Shown: positions 35,342-48,249 of the stretch, one piece after another | Layout: every line of letters starts with the position of its first letter | How positions within the stretch are numbered: position 1 is the first letter of the stretch | Source: Capitulum mitella | Taxonomy: Eukaryota > Arthropoda > Thecostraca > Pollicipedomorpha > Pollicipedidae | Assembly: GCA_030062745.1 (NCBI GenBank) | Contig: CP099841.1 | Location: 31,178,368-31,242,367 of the forward strand | Reading direction: 5' to 3' | Length of the DNA: 64,000 nt | Program-made: the position numbers and the translations under genes | Notes under the pieces: model-generated | The model's database searches: none | The model's input: the letters and a program-made list of their open reading frames with translations, nothing else | Told to the model about the DNA's origin: nothing

Positions 35342-35900
35342 TCGGCTTAACACGCGCAGCGGGAGGGGGTTTCGTGCTTACGGACACTGGAAGGGAGGCA
35401 CTTTTATACCTCCCCTCCTATATCTCCAAGGTTAAATAAGGTCGAAAAGGTCAACTTTGGGCATTTTTTCGGCCCGCATAGGTACTCCTGTACGGCTCTT
35501 CGGACGAAACGGAAAAAGGCGCGTGTTGGAGTGCTAAAATGTGAAATACGACAATTTCCATTCATTTGAGGTCTTGAGTGAAGATTTCCGTTCCATACCA
35601 TGTTACATCACTGATCTATACCGTCATTTTTATCTTAAGAAACCAGATTTTGGGATATTGGTGAAGCCTAAGTGTAAATAAGGGCTCCAAACGTATCATT
35701 TAGCGTACCTTCATTTTAGATAGCCGTCATCTGTACATTTGGTCGCTTCCAGCTTCCACGGACCTCCACAAAGTCAAATGAAATGAAGTGAGGCCATTGA
35801 ACTTGGATGAAGTTTTTGAACCACAGTAAGTTCTATCTCAGCTGTTTGCATCTCAGTCACCTCGTTATAATGAACCCAATTACATGATTTGATCGCTTTA
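35342..35900. other. Possible decayed repeat with GGTCA words
   Basis: A TTAA followed by a GC-rich palindromic leader (GGGTTTCGTGCTTACGGACAC) and AAGGTCGAAAAGGTCAAC is reminiscent of family 2. The other end is unclear. Confidence 0.25.
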
Positions 35901-35931
35901 AAATCAAACATTATATATATACGTTTGTCAT

Positions 35932-36265
35932 CATGTTGCCATCAAGTCTTCAGTCAACAGCACCCGCCGCTTGACCCGTAATCGTGATTGACCGAATTCT
36001 GCATAGGTGCGGCTGGCGCCACGAGCCACGTGCCACACGCCACGAATCGTCTCGAAATCTGCGCCACAATCTGGCCACCGACTCGGTGCACCCGATGCCG
36101 CCACTTGTGTCACGATGTTCGTTCGGGCGCTAGACGCCCGGAAAGAAGGATTGACTGGCTGACTGACTGACCTCGATCTGAATTTTTTTTTATTTCGAGC
36201 GACTGCCATGTATCAAACCTCACTCACTAAAAGCGGGCAAAGCACCTTTTCAGCTCCTTCGGTTT
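35932..36265 (+). repeat. Direct repeat pair, left copy
   Basis: It matches 37127-37473 in the same orientation by eye: CATGTTG-CA-CAAGTCTT, CCACGAATCG, GACGCCACTTGTGTC (with GCC for ACG), GGGCGCTAGACGC, TGACTGACTGAC, then a 3' hairpin-like AAAAGCGGGCAAAGCACC. Confidence 0.8.
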
Positions 36266-37126
36266 TGGACAAGAGGCAAACCAACGCGTCACAAAGCTGT
36301 TTGGGGGTCAAAATCGAAGCGTTGTATCGCACACAGACCTGTGCACCCGCTCAGTACCAGCATTAACCCTACGAAACGCCACTTACCGTTCTTGTCATGC
36401 AGGTAGAAATGAATCGTGCACCTTACCGCAAGCGGAGGATCCCAACTCCAACACGTTGGACGCTCACATGGGTGGCACCTTGTACCTAATTATCCTAAAC
36501 CTTGCTTGTTCTTGATGTCGTTTGTGACTTTGTAGCCCACTACAAAGTTTGGCGCCTCCAGCAGCAACGATTCTCAAACCAAACGCCTGAGTGACAAATA
36601 GACAGCACGTGCGTCTCCCATACACCAGGCTGAAGCTATTGGTATGTAAAGCAGCCTGGTGCATCGAATACCACGAATCACGTGCTTCTGTCCACCAGTT
36701 TTCAGCATCCCAGCTTTAGTAGTTTTGCGTCAATGAAGGACGGGTGTTAATCGCTTAGGTACCACACGCTTCACGTGCAAGCTGCACCTCGGTTTCAGCC
36801 TGAATTCATCAAATTGGTCGCCCAGCTGTCCGTCCGCCTTTCCAAGGCATCATTGCACCAAACTGCGCCATTTGCACCTCGGCCATTGGCCCATAAGAAA
36901 CACAGTACAAAAGAGGTGCACGCGCGGTGCACGTGACCCGTTGCACCTTGCCCATCATGTGGCATATCGTCGGATAGCCCTGGTGCTGGTCTATCCACCC
37001 ACTAAACTTCAGCCGCTTAGGTCGCTGTTTCCGGTACTCGGAGGCCCTCCAGTCCGCACTGAAACAAGTGTCTGTGGATCGTCACGTGGGTGCCGACCAC
37101 AAAAGCAAGTGCCCGCAAATGGGACC

Positions 37127-37473
37127 CATGTTGTCACCAAGTCTTGAAACAACAGCGCCCGCTGTTTGAGCTTTACCGATAATTAATTGAATTCTGCAGA
37201 GGTCCGGCTCGCGCCACGCGGTACGTGCCACACACCACGAATCGCATCGAAACCCACATCACAATCTGTCCGCCGAGTCGGCGCACCCCATGACGCCACT
37301 TGTGTCGCGATCGGCTGGCGCGTTTGGGCGCTAGACGCTCGGAAGCTGGGACTAATTGACTGACTGACTGACTGGCTAACAAAAACCTTGACCTGAGCTT
37401 TTCCGAGCTACCGCCATATTTGAAATCCCACTTGCTAAAAGCGTGCAAAGCACGCTTTTGCCTCCTTCGATTC
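37127..37473 (+). repeat. Direct repeat pair, right copy, with terminal hairpin
   Basis: This is the second copy, about 1,195 bp after the first. Near its end is a perfect hairpin, AAAAGCGTGC (37437-37446), AAA loop, GCACGCTTTT (37450-37459), which is degenerate in the left copy. The 860 bp between the copies contains no recognised coding sequence. It could be a dispersed repeat inserted twice or a local duplication. Confidence 0.8.
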
Positions 37474-37841
37474 CGAACTACTCAATCTCATTGTTTGTGA
37501 TAATTGCATATCGACCCTGGGAACCGGATGTTGTCCCTACCATGTGTGTAGCTTGAGTTACGATATGCAGCCACTTGCAAATGAAACCAACGTGACAGCG
37601 CCGTTTGATAAACGCTATGAGGGTGATGTCACGAAAACTTTCTGCTTCACGAACGTGGTCCGCTGCGCCGGAATGTCGGGTCACGCCACAGACTGCGCTG
37701 TGCCACCCGGCGCCAGTTAGCTGGTGAGAGGCAGCTTGGTGTGACCGGCCAGCACGAGAGCGCAGTCACCGCCGCCGCGGCAGTGCCGGGATTCGCGGCC
37801 GCTCTGGCAACGGCCAACCGGCGGGGCCAGTGAGGCGGGTA

Positions 37842-37935
37842 CCGACTGAGGGCGGGGGACTGGGACCGACTGAGGGCGGTCAGTGGGACTGGGACCGACT
37901 GAGGACGGGCAGTTGGACTGGGACTGACTGAGGAC
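37842..37935. repeat. GGGACTGGGACCGACTGA minisatellite
   Basis: About four degenerate units of GACTGGGACYGACTGAGG(G/A)CGG(G/T) stand in tandem. Confidence 0.85.
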
Positions 37936-38341
37936 GGGTGGCTGGCGGATGGACTAGTGAAGCGGATGGAGCCTCGATCGGTTTGAGACCTCCAGTGAAA
38001 AAGAATGCATGAGGACTAGTGGGTGGACGATCTGGACAGCAAAAGAAGAGAATGATATGGCAAACTGTTGAAAGAAAATGCCCAGGGAAGTACCAAAGTC
38101 CGCTTTTGTTCAGACGCATGCATTTCCGTGCCGCGTGTGTGGGCTGCAGGGCTGGCGAGCGCATCCGTGACCTCTGGATGCCTGCCGGGGTTCGGTGATA
38201 CCGAGGACTGTCTGCCGGCGGCCGCGCGTGGTTCGTGCATGTCGAGGCCTGGTCCCTACGGCCCTGGGCCTGCCACGAAACTGCCTGCAGTGCGGCCCGT
38301 TCGGGGAAGGTTCTCGATGCCGCAGCCGGCACTGCTTCCGG

Positions 38342-38511
38342 CAGGGGCGCAGCCAGGATTTTCTTAAAAAGCGGCCCGGAGCTCAGTGCGAGCTGAAATG
38401 GTATGAAAAACTCCTGCTGGGAAGACGATGTGCAATGATTTTCGCAAAAATGCGGGCCTAAGGGGGGTCAGGCTCCTCGCCCCCCCCCCCCTCCTCATGG
38501 CTGCGCCGGTG
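38342..38511 (+). mobile_element. 170-bp hAT-type MITE with perfect 8-bp target duplication
   Basis: The termini are CAGGGGCGCAGCCAGGA and TCATGGCTGCGCCGGTG, matching at 14 of 17 positions as inverted repeats. It is flanked on both sides by GCTTCCGG (38334-38341 and 38512-38519). An 8-bp duplication with CAGGGG-type ends is the hAT signature. A run of 14 C and a GGGGGG/CCCCC pair lie inside. It has no coding capacity. Confidence 0.82.
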
Positions 38512-38799
38512 GCTTCCGGCACATAACAGAGCCGCAGCTTTGCGGCGGAGGGAGCGTACGGGCTAAGTCCAGCCCAGGTCTTGAACGCGCACAGCACCAC
38601 CGGCAAGGCTTCACCAAACGTCCAAAACCCGAATAGACCGGAGACCTGTAGTAGTCCCGTTCTTCGGTGGTTAAACAGGTTAGCGTCTTATGCCCTAGAT
38701 CTTGCCGTGAACAGTCAGGCAACTGGGGTTTGCTGCCGCTCCTTTCGGCCTGACTTATGCCTTTTCCCATACCCATTACGCTTTGTTGCATTTCCGTGT

Positions 38800-39911
38800 G
38801 GGCGGCTTATTCGCCCCCGAGGTCTCGAGAACTACGCGTCCAACTTCATCACAGCAAACGGCAGTCCATCTGCCATGACGTAAACTACATTTTTGTAAAA
38901 AGAAGTTTTGAAAATATTGAAAGGGATGGATACAAGAGAACAAAAAGCCAGAAGGAGGGGGGGGGGGAGTTTTGATTTGTTTGAGAGCCATTCGATAGGA
39001 ACTTTCCCAGTGACCCAAGCGTTTGGAGCATTGAGAAAATTCATAGACGTTCACAGGGCATGGAAAATGAAAGAAATCTGTTTTTGCGCTGAATTAACAT
39101 AATAGTAAAAATACTTTCTTAGCTTCTTTTTATCATGCTGCATTTAAGAAGTACAAATCATATTACATTGTTAGTATAATGTTGTCATAGGCGGCGCCAG
39201 GGACATGAAAAAGGGGAACTGGTCATGGTCACATGGTCATCAGGTGATCTTACAAACTTTGACCTCAAATGACCTCAAATGATCTCAGAGTCACATGTAA
39301 TGGCCTTTAGTCCATTTTATAGTGTTTGAAAACGTCCCCAATCCCTGTAATTGAGCATATTTCTTAAAGTCCTGTTTATGGCCATCGTGCTTTATAGGGT
39401 ACACTCTCGGACATTTAAGGTCATAGCTCCGTGACCTGACCGAATATCAACCTGAAACTTAAAACGCAAGTAGGCAACACCATGTTGAGTTACATGTTTT
39501 ACGATTTTATTCATTTTGAAAATTGGTGTCAAAAATATAAACGTAAAACCAAATTTTGACTTTGGGCCTTGACCTTACCTTGTGGAGTGGCATCAGATCA
39601 ACAAATATACCTTTTGTGTTTAGCCAGTTACTGATGTATACAGTCATACAACGTTTTAAGCTATATCTTAAGAACTCTTTTTGGGGGCATATTTTGCCTT
39701 TAATAGTGCCAGAAATGGCCTGAGATGCCTCCCAAAAACAAGGCCTGGCTCCGCATCTGGGCACAGTAAAATTATGAAAATTTGACAAAAAACATAGGAA
39801 AAACAGGTAGGAAAGTTCAAAACGTTTCATGAAGCTGCTCCAAAAGCGCTATAAATGGCGGGCAGAAAAACAAAGGGAAGCTTCTGAAGCCTTCCCTCTA
39901 TGCGACTGGAG
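38800..39911 (-). mobile_element. TTAA MITE family 1, diverged relative (copy D)
   Basis: It shares with copy B, in the same orientation, the GAGGTCTCGAGAACTAC start region, CATGACGTAAACTACATTTTTGTA, the AGGCGGCGCCAGGGACATGAAAAAGGGGAACTG-type block (read in parts), GTCATAGCTCCGTGACCTGACC and GGCCTGGCTCCGC. It ends before TTAA at 39912-39915. The left end is not clear and the DR1 is not intact. It appears much older than copies A-C. Confidence 0.7.
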
Positions 39912-39915
39912 TTAA

Positions 39916-41410
39916 ATCCCACAGGGAAACTGTGAAGGTCTAAGGCCGCTGAAGCCGTTCCGAGCAGCTGCTTGAGAAAAGTCAAAGCAGACCCGTGTTG
40001 CTGTTGGTTTCAGTCAGAACCGAAGGTTTTGGTAATGCAAATGTCAGAACCTGAGCTGACTTTCCCCTTTGGCTCCAGTAAAACGCTTTCGGCAGCAGTC
40101 CCATATGGCTTATAGGCCTATGTTAATCACACCTGCTTATGCCACCATTCTTGGACCTAGCGCAGTTCAGGTGTATGGAATACTGGCCCAAACATGGAAA
40201 CCTTTCCTCGTCATGCATGGATATCTTTATGATAAAAGAACATCGCATATTAATCGCAAGTAATCGCTTGCCATGCATTGTAAATATAAAGATAAGTTTC
40301 GAACGTAGAAACAATAAACGTCACGAAATACTTTATATCTGGGCGTTATGCACGGCTATCAAAACAGTACTACCTGCTTGTTATGACGCAGCGAAGGGGA
40401 AACGAACTTCTTTTGTTGTTCACAGGCTTTTTTTAAACGAACACCGGATGCCTTAGACAGATCCATGAAAGTATGGTTGATTCTGATTTCCAGCGATTCA
40501 AGGTAAAACAATATCAGAGACAACTAGGAACCCAAGAAATGTCATCTCAAACCTCACAAAGGAACGCAGTCAGTCCGGAGCTTTCGATATCAAAACTTAA
40601 TGATGCAAGCGCCAAGGTGATGATAGTCATTCATTTGCATTCGCCGATTCGAAACCATTTGTGGTTTAATGCCAATTCATTTTGGTGTTAAACAATGAAA
40701 ACAAGCGCTGATTAGTTGTGTGACCTATTACACGTGCGTTCGTTGATCTATGAGGAATGCGTAAGAGTTATGCCATGTGACGTCTCATCAGAACAACTTC
40801 AATCAAAATCATGATGGGGGCCGATTTATAGGCATTGTTTGTTACTGCAGGTGATCTGCCTGCGAGTAGAGTCATTGAGGGTTATTTCTGGTTATTCCCC
40901 TCCATTCTGGCTCTTCCAACACAATTACTGGACAACAAAAGTCATGCAATACATGCTCTCAGTGCCGCTACCCGAAAACTAAAGCTTCTTTCGCAGAACG
41001 AAAATGATTGAACATGGCATCTTTGGTCGAGTGATTATAACACCATAGTCTAAATCATAGATGAATTTTTATGAGTGTTTTGCACACCGCATCGGTCCTT
41101 TCCGTGAGGTACAGTTCCGAAAAAAAATGATCAGGAGGGCCACAAACGTCGATATTAAATCATGCAGACCACATCGAACCCTACGTATTAACAGAGGTCT
41201 TTTTACGTATTAACAGAGGTCGTGGGCAAAGCCATTGCTGAGTTAGTTTCTTTTTTAGACGAATGAGCTCCCAATGACCAAAGCATTACGGATGAAGTAC
41301 ACAACGGTCATAAAAATGCAAACAAGGAGAGACAAATAACCCCAGCAAACCTGAATGCGTTTTGCCATCTGTCAGTCCGCGAAGTGCCGGGCTCGAGGCA
41401 GATCACTCGC
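39916..41410. other. Intergenic, nothing recognised
   Basis: This is AT-leaning DNA with a small tandem duplication of TTACGTATTAACAGAGGTC near 41185-41222. No gene was identified. Confidence 0.5.
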
Positions 41411-41808
41411 ATCAAGGTCAGTTAGGCCAGACCATTCAGATCAGGTTGTTCAGGTCAGGTTAAGTCACCCAAGCCAGATCGGCCAAGTCAGTCAGGTCAG
41501 GTCAGTCAAATAAGCCTGGTCAACCAGGTCGATCAGGCCAGTCAGGTTAGTTAGGTCGGATCAGGCAGGTCAGGTCAATCAAGTCAGACCATTTAGATTA
41601 GGTTAGCCAGGTTATGTCATGTCAGTCAGGTCAGTCAGGTCAGCCGGTTCAGGGTAAGCTTGGTCGGGGTTAGTCGGGAGTTATATTGCATTAAAGCGAG
41701 ATCAGGTTAGTCAGGTCAGTCAGGTCAGTTGGGTCGGGTTAGTCAGGTCGGATCAGTTAGGCCAGGCGGAATCAGGTCAGTCAGGTCAGGTCAGTCAGGG
41801 CAGGGTGA
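41411..41808. repeat. GGTCAGTCA-type array
   Basis: About 400 bp is made of 5-, 9- and 14-bp mixtures of GGTCA, GTCAG and TTAGG, with many AGGTCA words at irregular spacing. The unit is degenerate at the edges and purer in the middle. Confidence 0.9.
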
Positions 41809-41819
41809 CGGATCACATT

Positions 41820-42230
41820 AGCCCGGGCGAGACTGTCCGACCCGCCTCCGTCCGGCTCGGCTGCGGGCCACGCCAGGCCGGCGGCGACAGTTCGGAGCGC
41901 GTGGGTGTCGCGCTGGCGACGGACAGTCGCGGCGGAGATGCCCCCGCATCATAACTTGTCAACTGTCGCCGGTCCCGGAGAAGAGCTGGTGACGTGCTGT
42001 CTTTCGGGCTTCAGCGGACGCATCGAACGTTCATTGTCTGCGGACGTGTCTGCTGACGACCCAAGTCTGAGAGCTGTCAGCAGACGGCGACTCCTTCGAG
42101 AACTCGGCGGGGCGGCTCGGGCTCGAAATAAATATAGTGCACCGAAGAAACTTAATATTCAAAGGAAAGCAGGGCGCATGGTAGACGGATCCGAGACGCG
42201 TGGCCCTGGGAGCGGGAGATTTCACGTGAT
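41820..42230. other. GC-rich island
   Basis: This is CpG-rich sequence beside the GGTCA array. The 147-codon open frame at 41905 has no recognisable domain. Confidence 0.45.
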
Positions 42231-43871
42231 GCGGCAGCAGGGCCTGGACTGTCTTTTTAGCGGCATATGTCGAACCCTCTGGACCACATACGGATCATAC
42301 CCACTGATCACCTCACAAACAGATGGCGCGCGAACCAAAGCCGTCTGAATTGCAACCAAACAGAATGCTTTGTATGTATTAGCAAACAGGACGGTTACCT
42401 GAGGCCGAAGGCGACGAGTGTCAACTTGGAAAGCGCAGCAAGTCCGAGTAATGCCAGCTGGCACTGGAAAAGTTTCTGCATCCCCTGTGCACTGGGCAGG
42501 GGCGGGGTCGTGAGGCGCATTTTTCCTGCTAACTCGCGAGGCTAGTCGGCGTCTGTGCAGATCCTGCAAACCAGGCAGCTGGGGCCCCTTGCACGACAAT
42601 CCTAAAAAGCTGTCCCTACATTCCCGGCAACTGGAGCTCATGACAAGCTCAAGACACTATATACCCGCATCCTAACGTTTCCAGCAGTTCGGTCCGTGCT
42701 TAGGCCATGCATGTCAGCTGGACCTCTTTGGACACTTACTTCTCTTGTTCCGTGAAAGGCTGGAGCAATGTATGACCTCCTCCTCTTGGCAGGCGCTCTT
42801 TAACTGCATCACGGCGGCTATTGGTCAGTGCTCAAGCCAGACAGGCGATGTCGTAACTGGGCTGGGGCAGGAACGCCGCTGCGAGGCCACAGGGGCACGG
42901 ACGGGACCACGTCACTGGACGGGAAAGGGGACACCACTTTGGCAGGGACGGTGACTTCACTGACGCAGAGACCATGACATTGCAGATAAAGCGGCCATGG
43001 CGTCACTATGGTAGGGGTGGCGGTGACTGACGCACATGCAGTGGCGGAGGAACCGGTTGGTGAACTCAGCCGGCGGCGGGCAGGTCGGCCGTCCGTTCAG
43101 GCTCCGGTTTCCTCCAGCCGCCGCTGCCATGCGGGGGCGGTCACACCGCCGTCATCGTTGTGGGCGTCAACGTCACAGGACGTCCCCGCTCTGAGCGCAT
43201 TTCAGACCGCGTCGCCTGCTCACTGTGAAGCACTGTCTTTGCGGTACTGTGGTCGATTCCACGTTTTGTTTTCATGTCAAACATTGCAAATAAGAAAGGT
43301 TTACCACAGTTTGTTTGATGTGCTCACAATACGCGCTGCTTACTAGTACGCTATACGCTTAATTGGTCATTTAGATTCTACCGAATCCCAGACTATTTGG
43401 TTACTCCCATTATAATTTCGCCCTACGGCGTTTTATACTGACGTCATCATGCAGGTTGGCTACGTATGCTTTTTGTTCACAGCAATGCTATTTGAAAATT
43501 GATTATTCTTCTAAAGTCTGAGAAAACAGTGACATGCAGCTCACCACGCGCACCCGGACGTTGGAAAGGCCGCTCGTTTTTTTTTTTTTAAGAGCACGCA
43601 CGGTCCGGCTGCGGCGGCCAGCGTGGGCGTCGGTGGGCCTGGGCGGCGAGGAGGGCTGGTAATTTTAGCGGCCGTGTCAGCGGACAGCGAGTTACGACGG
43701 CGCGAGAGCTTCTGATCGTGACGTCAGGCGGCCGAGACAAAAATGGCGCCGTAAATCCGGCGCGGTCGCTGTGTCCGCCACTTTGATGAATGAATGCGAC
43801 ATAAATTAGCCGAGTCGCAGTCAAATGCATCTGTGTGACGGGGGTGGGCTCCGAGCGACGACGCCGTCAGC

Positions 43872-44090
43872 AGGGCCGAGCCGGTCAGAGGGAAGAGGCT
43901 GTTCAGAGGGACTTTGTCAGCTGGGTGATGCTGATCAGAGGGACTCTGTCAGCAGGGCGGGGCTGGTCAGAGGGACTCTGTCAGCAGGGTGGGGCTGGTC
44001 AGAGGAACTCTGTCAGCAGGATGGGACTGGTCAGAGGGACTCTGTCAGCTGGGTGGGACTGATCAGAGGGATTCTTTCAGGAGGACGGAG
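43872..44090. repeat. 32-bp minisatellite, about six copies
   Basis: CAGAGGGACT (or one-base variants) recurs at 43904, 43936, 43968, 44000, 44032 and 44064, exactly 32 bp apart. The unit reads CAGAGGGACTCTGTCAGC then AGGGTGGGGCTGGT. Confidence 0.95.
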
Positions 44091-46189
44091 AGAAGTACCT
44101 CCAGGCGTCAAATTCTATTCATAAAAGTTATGCCTTTCATCATTAGTTTGGCATTTTAAACGGGCCAGTTTTCGTTTTCAGATAATGTCTCCTTGTTGTT
44201 GTATTGTTAAGCATATATCTGTGTCCTGATCTGCGTATGTGCGTATATTTATCTGTGTATTTTGCCTTATCCTTAGCGCCCCCCCCCCCCCACTTCAAGG
44301 CCAGACAATGTCATTTAGTACCCACTATCGACATTACTTTGGCAGAGGTACAGCCAAAACAAGGACCCATGAGTGGCTCCGAGCCCTTCCTTTCCGTCGA
44401 CATGCATGTTAAACTAAAAACATACGATTCTGAGTTGGTGCAAAGCCATGGAAGTCAACTTCAGTTTCCTCTGATGGTGGCAGATTTTTAACTTCCTGCG
44501 TGATAGAGCAGCTAGTGATGACCTCCGTCGTGCCAGTCTTTCTCGCGAATCAAGGAAAAGGGAAATGCTTTTAGTCCAACTTCTATTCACTTTACATTCA
44601 AGTATCAAACACCTACACCAGCACCAGCACTACACAGAAGTCTTTTCACTACGCATTCAAAAGCACAAGAGCGTACGCAATGATGAGCGGCTCGCCTTTT
44701 ATATTCTCGCAAACGGAAACGGTCAGGACCAGTTGGTACAAAAATGACGTGATATCAGCCAATAAAAAACGACGGATGTCACTCTGCACTGTTGGCCTCT
44801 GAGACTAAGTTTTTCAAGAGAAGTATCGAGTCACATAACTGATAAATAATGATTTAAAATTTTGAGATTCTGGAGGTTTTATGTACTAGATTTTGTTTAA
44901 AAAAACCGGTGAAGCACGTATTAGTTATTTGTTTGCCATGTTGGATTTGTACATGTTAATTAAAAATCCGCTTCCAGGTGAAAAAGTCCGATCGATAATA
45001 TTTACGACAATCCGGATTTCATTTTTCGTCCTTAACAGCGTAGTTAGTTGTGCCCGTTACTCCACCTTTGCCTGTGTCGTCTGGACACAAAGTCTACAAA
45101 CACTGATGCCCTTTTCCTTATTTATTCTTCTTTAAGCTATATTCCGTGCGGTTCACTGATCCCTGTGTGCTCTTTCAGAGACGGCCTGCATACCGATGAT
45201 ATGTTACCGATGTTACGTCATACGCAGTGGCAGCAAGGTGCGATTCAGTTTTTCAAACGAAATGAACCATTCCACCACAGCGGATGCCGGATTTATGAGC
45301 ATCCATGTCCCGTGAACAGGATGATGAAACTTCAGAAGGGCCCAATATTATTCTCCAAAAATAGCCAATATGTTGCGAGCAAACGCATCGCATCGATTCA
45401 GCGACCTCAAAATCATTTCATGCGTGAACTACAAATGCTGAACAAACAATTGTCGGCATGCATATATTTCTCCCAATTTAAATTAACAGGCTGTACATCA
45501 GCAGCGGAAAAAAGACGAAAATCCATTGCTTGAAATATGAAGACTACATGAAGAAGAATGCCCTCATTTTGTAACAGAATTAGACAGTTGTGAAAAGATT
45601 AATGTTCGTGTTAACTACTCAACAACGACGCTGAACTTTACACTGAAAATCAATATTACTAAACTGCTTTCAGCTTCCAGTCCTTATTACGTTTCCAAAG
45701 TCTTACCTCGCCAAAATTCAAACCACTGTCACCTACCCCAAATCCTGGCAGAAGGAAAGTATCTTCTCCGTCTGGTCATGTGCGCTCTCACGAGCGCGGG
45801 ATCGTGACGGCGTGACTCGGACGGTGGCTGCGCCGAGTGAGCTCGTGACCGGCCCCGTCGCCCACCGCGACAACATGGCTTGCTCAGCGCACATTGCTGA
45901 GCTCTCACAGACTAGCAGGCTCCGGAGGCCGTCCGAGTCTTTTTTTCTGCGTGCCGACGTTTCGGGCGCCTCGTCTGGTCCACGGTCACGGACGAACTGC
46001 AGCCGCCACCGTTTACGTGGGGCATGAATTTCCTTGCCAAGCAACCACGTCTTGAAGCCGTCAGCAATGCGTTACGATTGTGTCGTGCCACCGGTGGGAT
46101 TTTACCTGACGTCTTGACCGCGACCTTCGTTACGTAAGACTGGCGCATTGCTGGCGTTTGCTGGACGTGCTGGAGGTGCTGCCATTCTA
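44091..46189. other. Intergenic, open frames of unknown meaning
   Basis: A 161-codon plus-strand frame (45048-45533) is the longest non-GC-rich frame here. It has no similarity I recognise, no evident signal or domain, and its composition does not argue for coding. Confidence 0.4.
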
Positions 46190-47846
46190 CTCTACTCTGA
46201 CAGGACAGGCCTCCGGGTCGAGCTTCGCTGGGCCGTGGGGTGTAGACAAGACCCCCCAGATCCTGAGAACTATGAGTCACACAAAAAACTAAAAAACATT
46301 GGAGGGAAGGCCTTGTCGGAACTAGAAGAAAGCACCCGGATTTTATCCAATCGGCACAGTATTGAGGTCATCAGGGGTCATCTTACGTCAAATGACCTGC
46401 TGGCATTTTGGGCAGAAAACTGTAGTGACTAAGTCACTTGCATGGCTTCAGAGAGGTTAGACGTAACAAGAATGTTTGTTTTACATGTACGATGCAGTAA
46501 AAGAGAACCCCAGTCAAATTTAGCCATTCACCCGAGACTGAAAGTAAAAGAAGAATTTTGTCTTTTTGTAAGGGCAGGAGTCTCATTTTGTCTTGTTGGT
46601 AAAGCCTGTGTTTTGGCAAGATCACGCCGCAAATGTGTTTAAGGCGTATATCTTGTCTGCAGTTACCGTATTAAGGTCAAACAAGGTCAGTCTAGGTCAA
46701 ACTTTTGATGCTTATAAGTCGGAAATTTCTGGTGTTTGTCGGTATCGTCTGCCGCATTTTCATTGATCGTACACGACATAGCGTAAAATTCTCCAACATC
46801 GGTTAACGCAATATTCGCTTTATGTCACAAAACCCATACCTCAACGCATTTTCTTCACAGAAGTCACACAGTCACCGGGCGGCGGGCGCGGCCGCGTTGT
46901 AAAAGCCTATTATTTGATGAGAAGCTATTTTAACAATGGCCAGGGTTTTTATTTCGGCGGCCAAAAATGAGAGGACTGAGGCAGTATGTTCTAGGCAGAA
47001 AGGCAGCATAAGCTCGACTCTCATGATTTATAGCCATATGAACTGATTACGCGTTGACAACAAGCAGCATTTTTCAAAATGTCAAATCGGGCCAACCTGC
47101 ACCAAGTGGAATTAACGTCGGCCTTGGAAAGTAAGCTTATACCATTCATCAGAACTTCTAAAGAACATATGGTGACTGTTAAACATGGGGCGTAGGAGCG
47201 GGGGAGGTGGCCATGGGGCCATGGCCCTCTCCCCTACTTATGGAGAAATTTATCATTAGCTCTGCGAGGAAAAGCGTCTTTTTCTGGATGCTTCTACGTC
47301 CCTGCTAATAAGCATTCAAAAAAGATAAACTGTATTCGGCACCGGGTCTGCAAAAGCCGTTAACACGTGGCCTGACCTCAGGTCACGAGCAAAAGGTCAA
47401 TTTCTGCCTGCAGTGAAACGTGAGAAGCATCAGAGCGTTTATCTAAACTCCCAAACCACCGCATTAGACCCGCAATACCAACTGATAACGTAAAAAGGGC
47501 CGAATAGTTCACTGACCTAAGATCAATGACTTCGACATTTCCGAAAAAATCCGAGGTAGCAGAACTGTTGCATCTATCGTCTCCGTCAATGTTGTTGTCA
47601 ATGATGTTAATCGGTATATTTCGTAAAAAGTTGTGACACATTAATTTTTCGGAACATTCCCTTACTTGAACTGTTCTTGGTCAGTGAAATGAAGTGACCT
47701 CAATCCAAAAGAATGGACACAATGTGTAGAAAAAGGTATATAAAAAGTTACTCTAAATTCCCTGTCTCTGCGCCTCTTCGCTTTCCGGTCATCCTCGAAA
47801 AACAGGAGGGGTTCTCGTGAACAACCCATCCCCGACTCGGCGAGGG
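46190..47846 (-). mobile_element. TTAA MITE family 2, copy 4 (inverted, left end decayed)
   Basis: The right end is CGGCGAGGG then TTAA (47847-47850), with a subterminal palindrome-like GGGTTCTCGTGAACAACCC. It shares long segments with copy 2: the CAGAAAACTG block, CAGGTT/GGTCAAACAAGGTCAG words, CCAGGGTTTTT and CAAGCAGCATTTTTCA. The left boundary is estimated by alignment to copy 2. Confidence 0.65.
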
Positions 47847-48249
47847 TTAATGTTCATGTATGACACTTCTTTACCTATGTATATGGTTCGAATAGAATAT
47901 GAATCGTGCCCTGGCAGGATTCGTGGAATAACTTAGTGTTGATTTGGTGAAACTTCCCGTCCGGTCCCGGAACATGTTTCTTAGTTGAAACAATTTAACA
48001 GGGAGCATTGCTTTGGTACCTAGTGTTTGGTCTAGATCTGTGTTCTTGGTTCCTGTTTCTTTTATCTGCAGTTTTGTCCAGAAGTCGTGATATGGTTTTC
48101 TGCTAAGAACTCTGTTGTACAACACACGTAATAATCAAAGCATGCGTGACAAAATTACATTTTTATGATAACATGGGTCACATCATGGATTATTTCCACC
48201 GGCCGCTGGAAAAATTCCGCATGTTATCTTGATAACAAACGGCGAAAAT

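Noticed and set aside
35932-37473. Direct repeats considered as long terminal repeats of a retroelement
   Set aside because: There is no primer-binding site, no recognisable coding remnant and no target duplication. A dispersed repeat or local duplication is simpler.
45048-45533. 161-codon open frame in AT-richer DNA
   Set aside because: It has no similarity I can recognise, no splice or promoter context, and a composition typical of chance frames.
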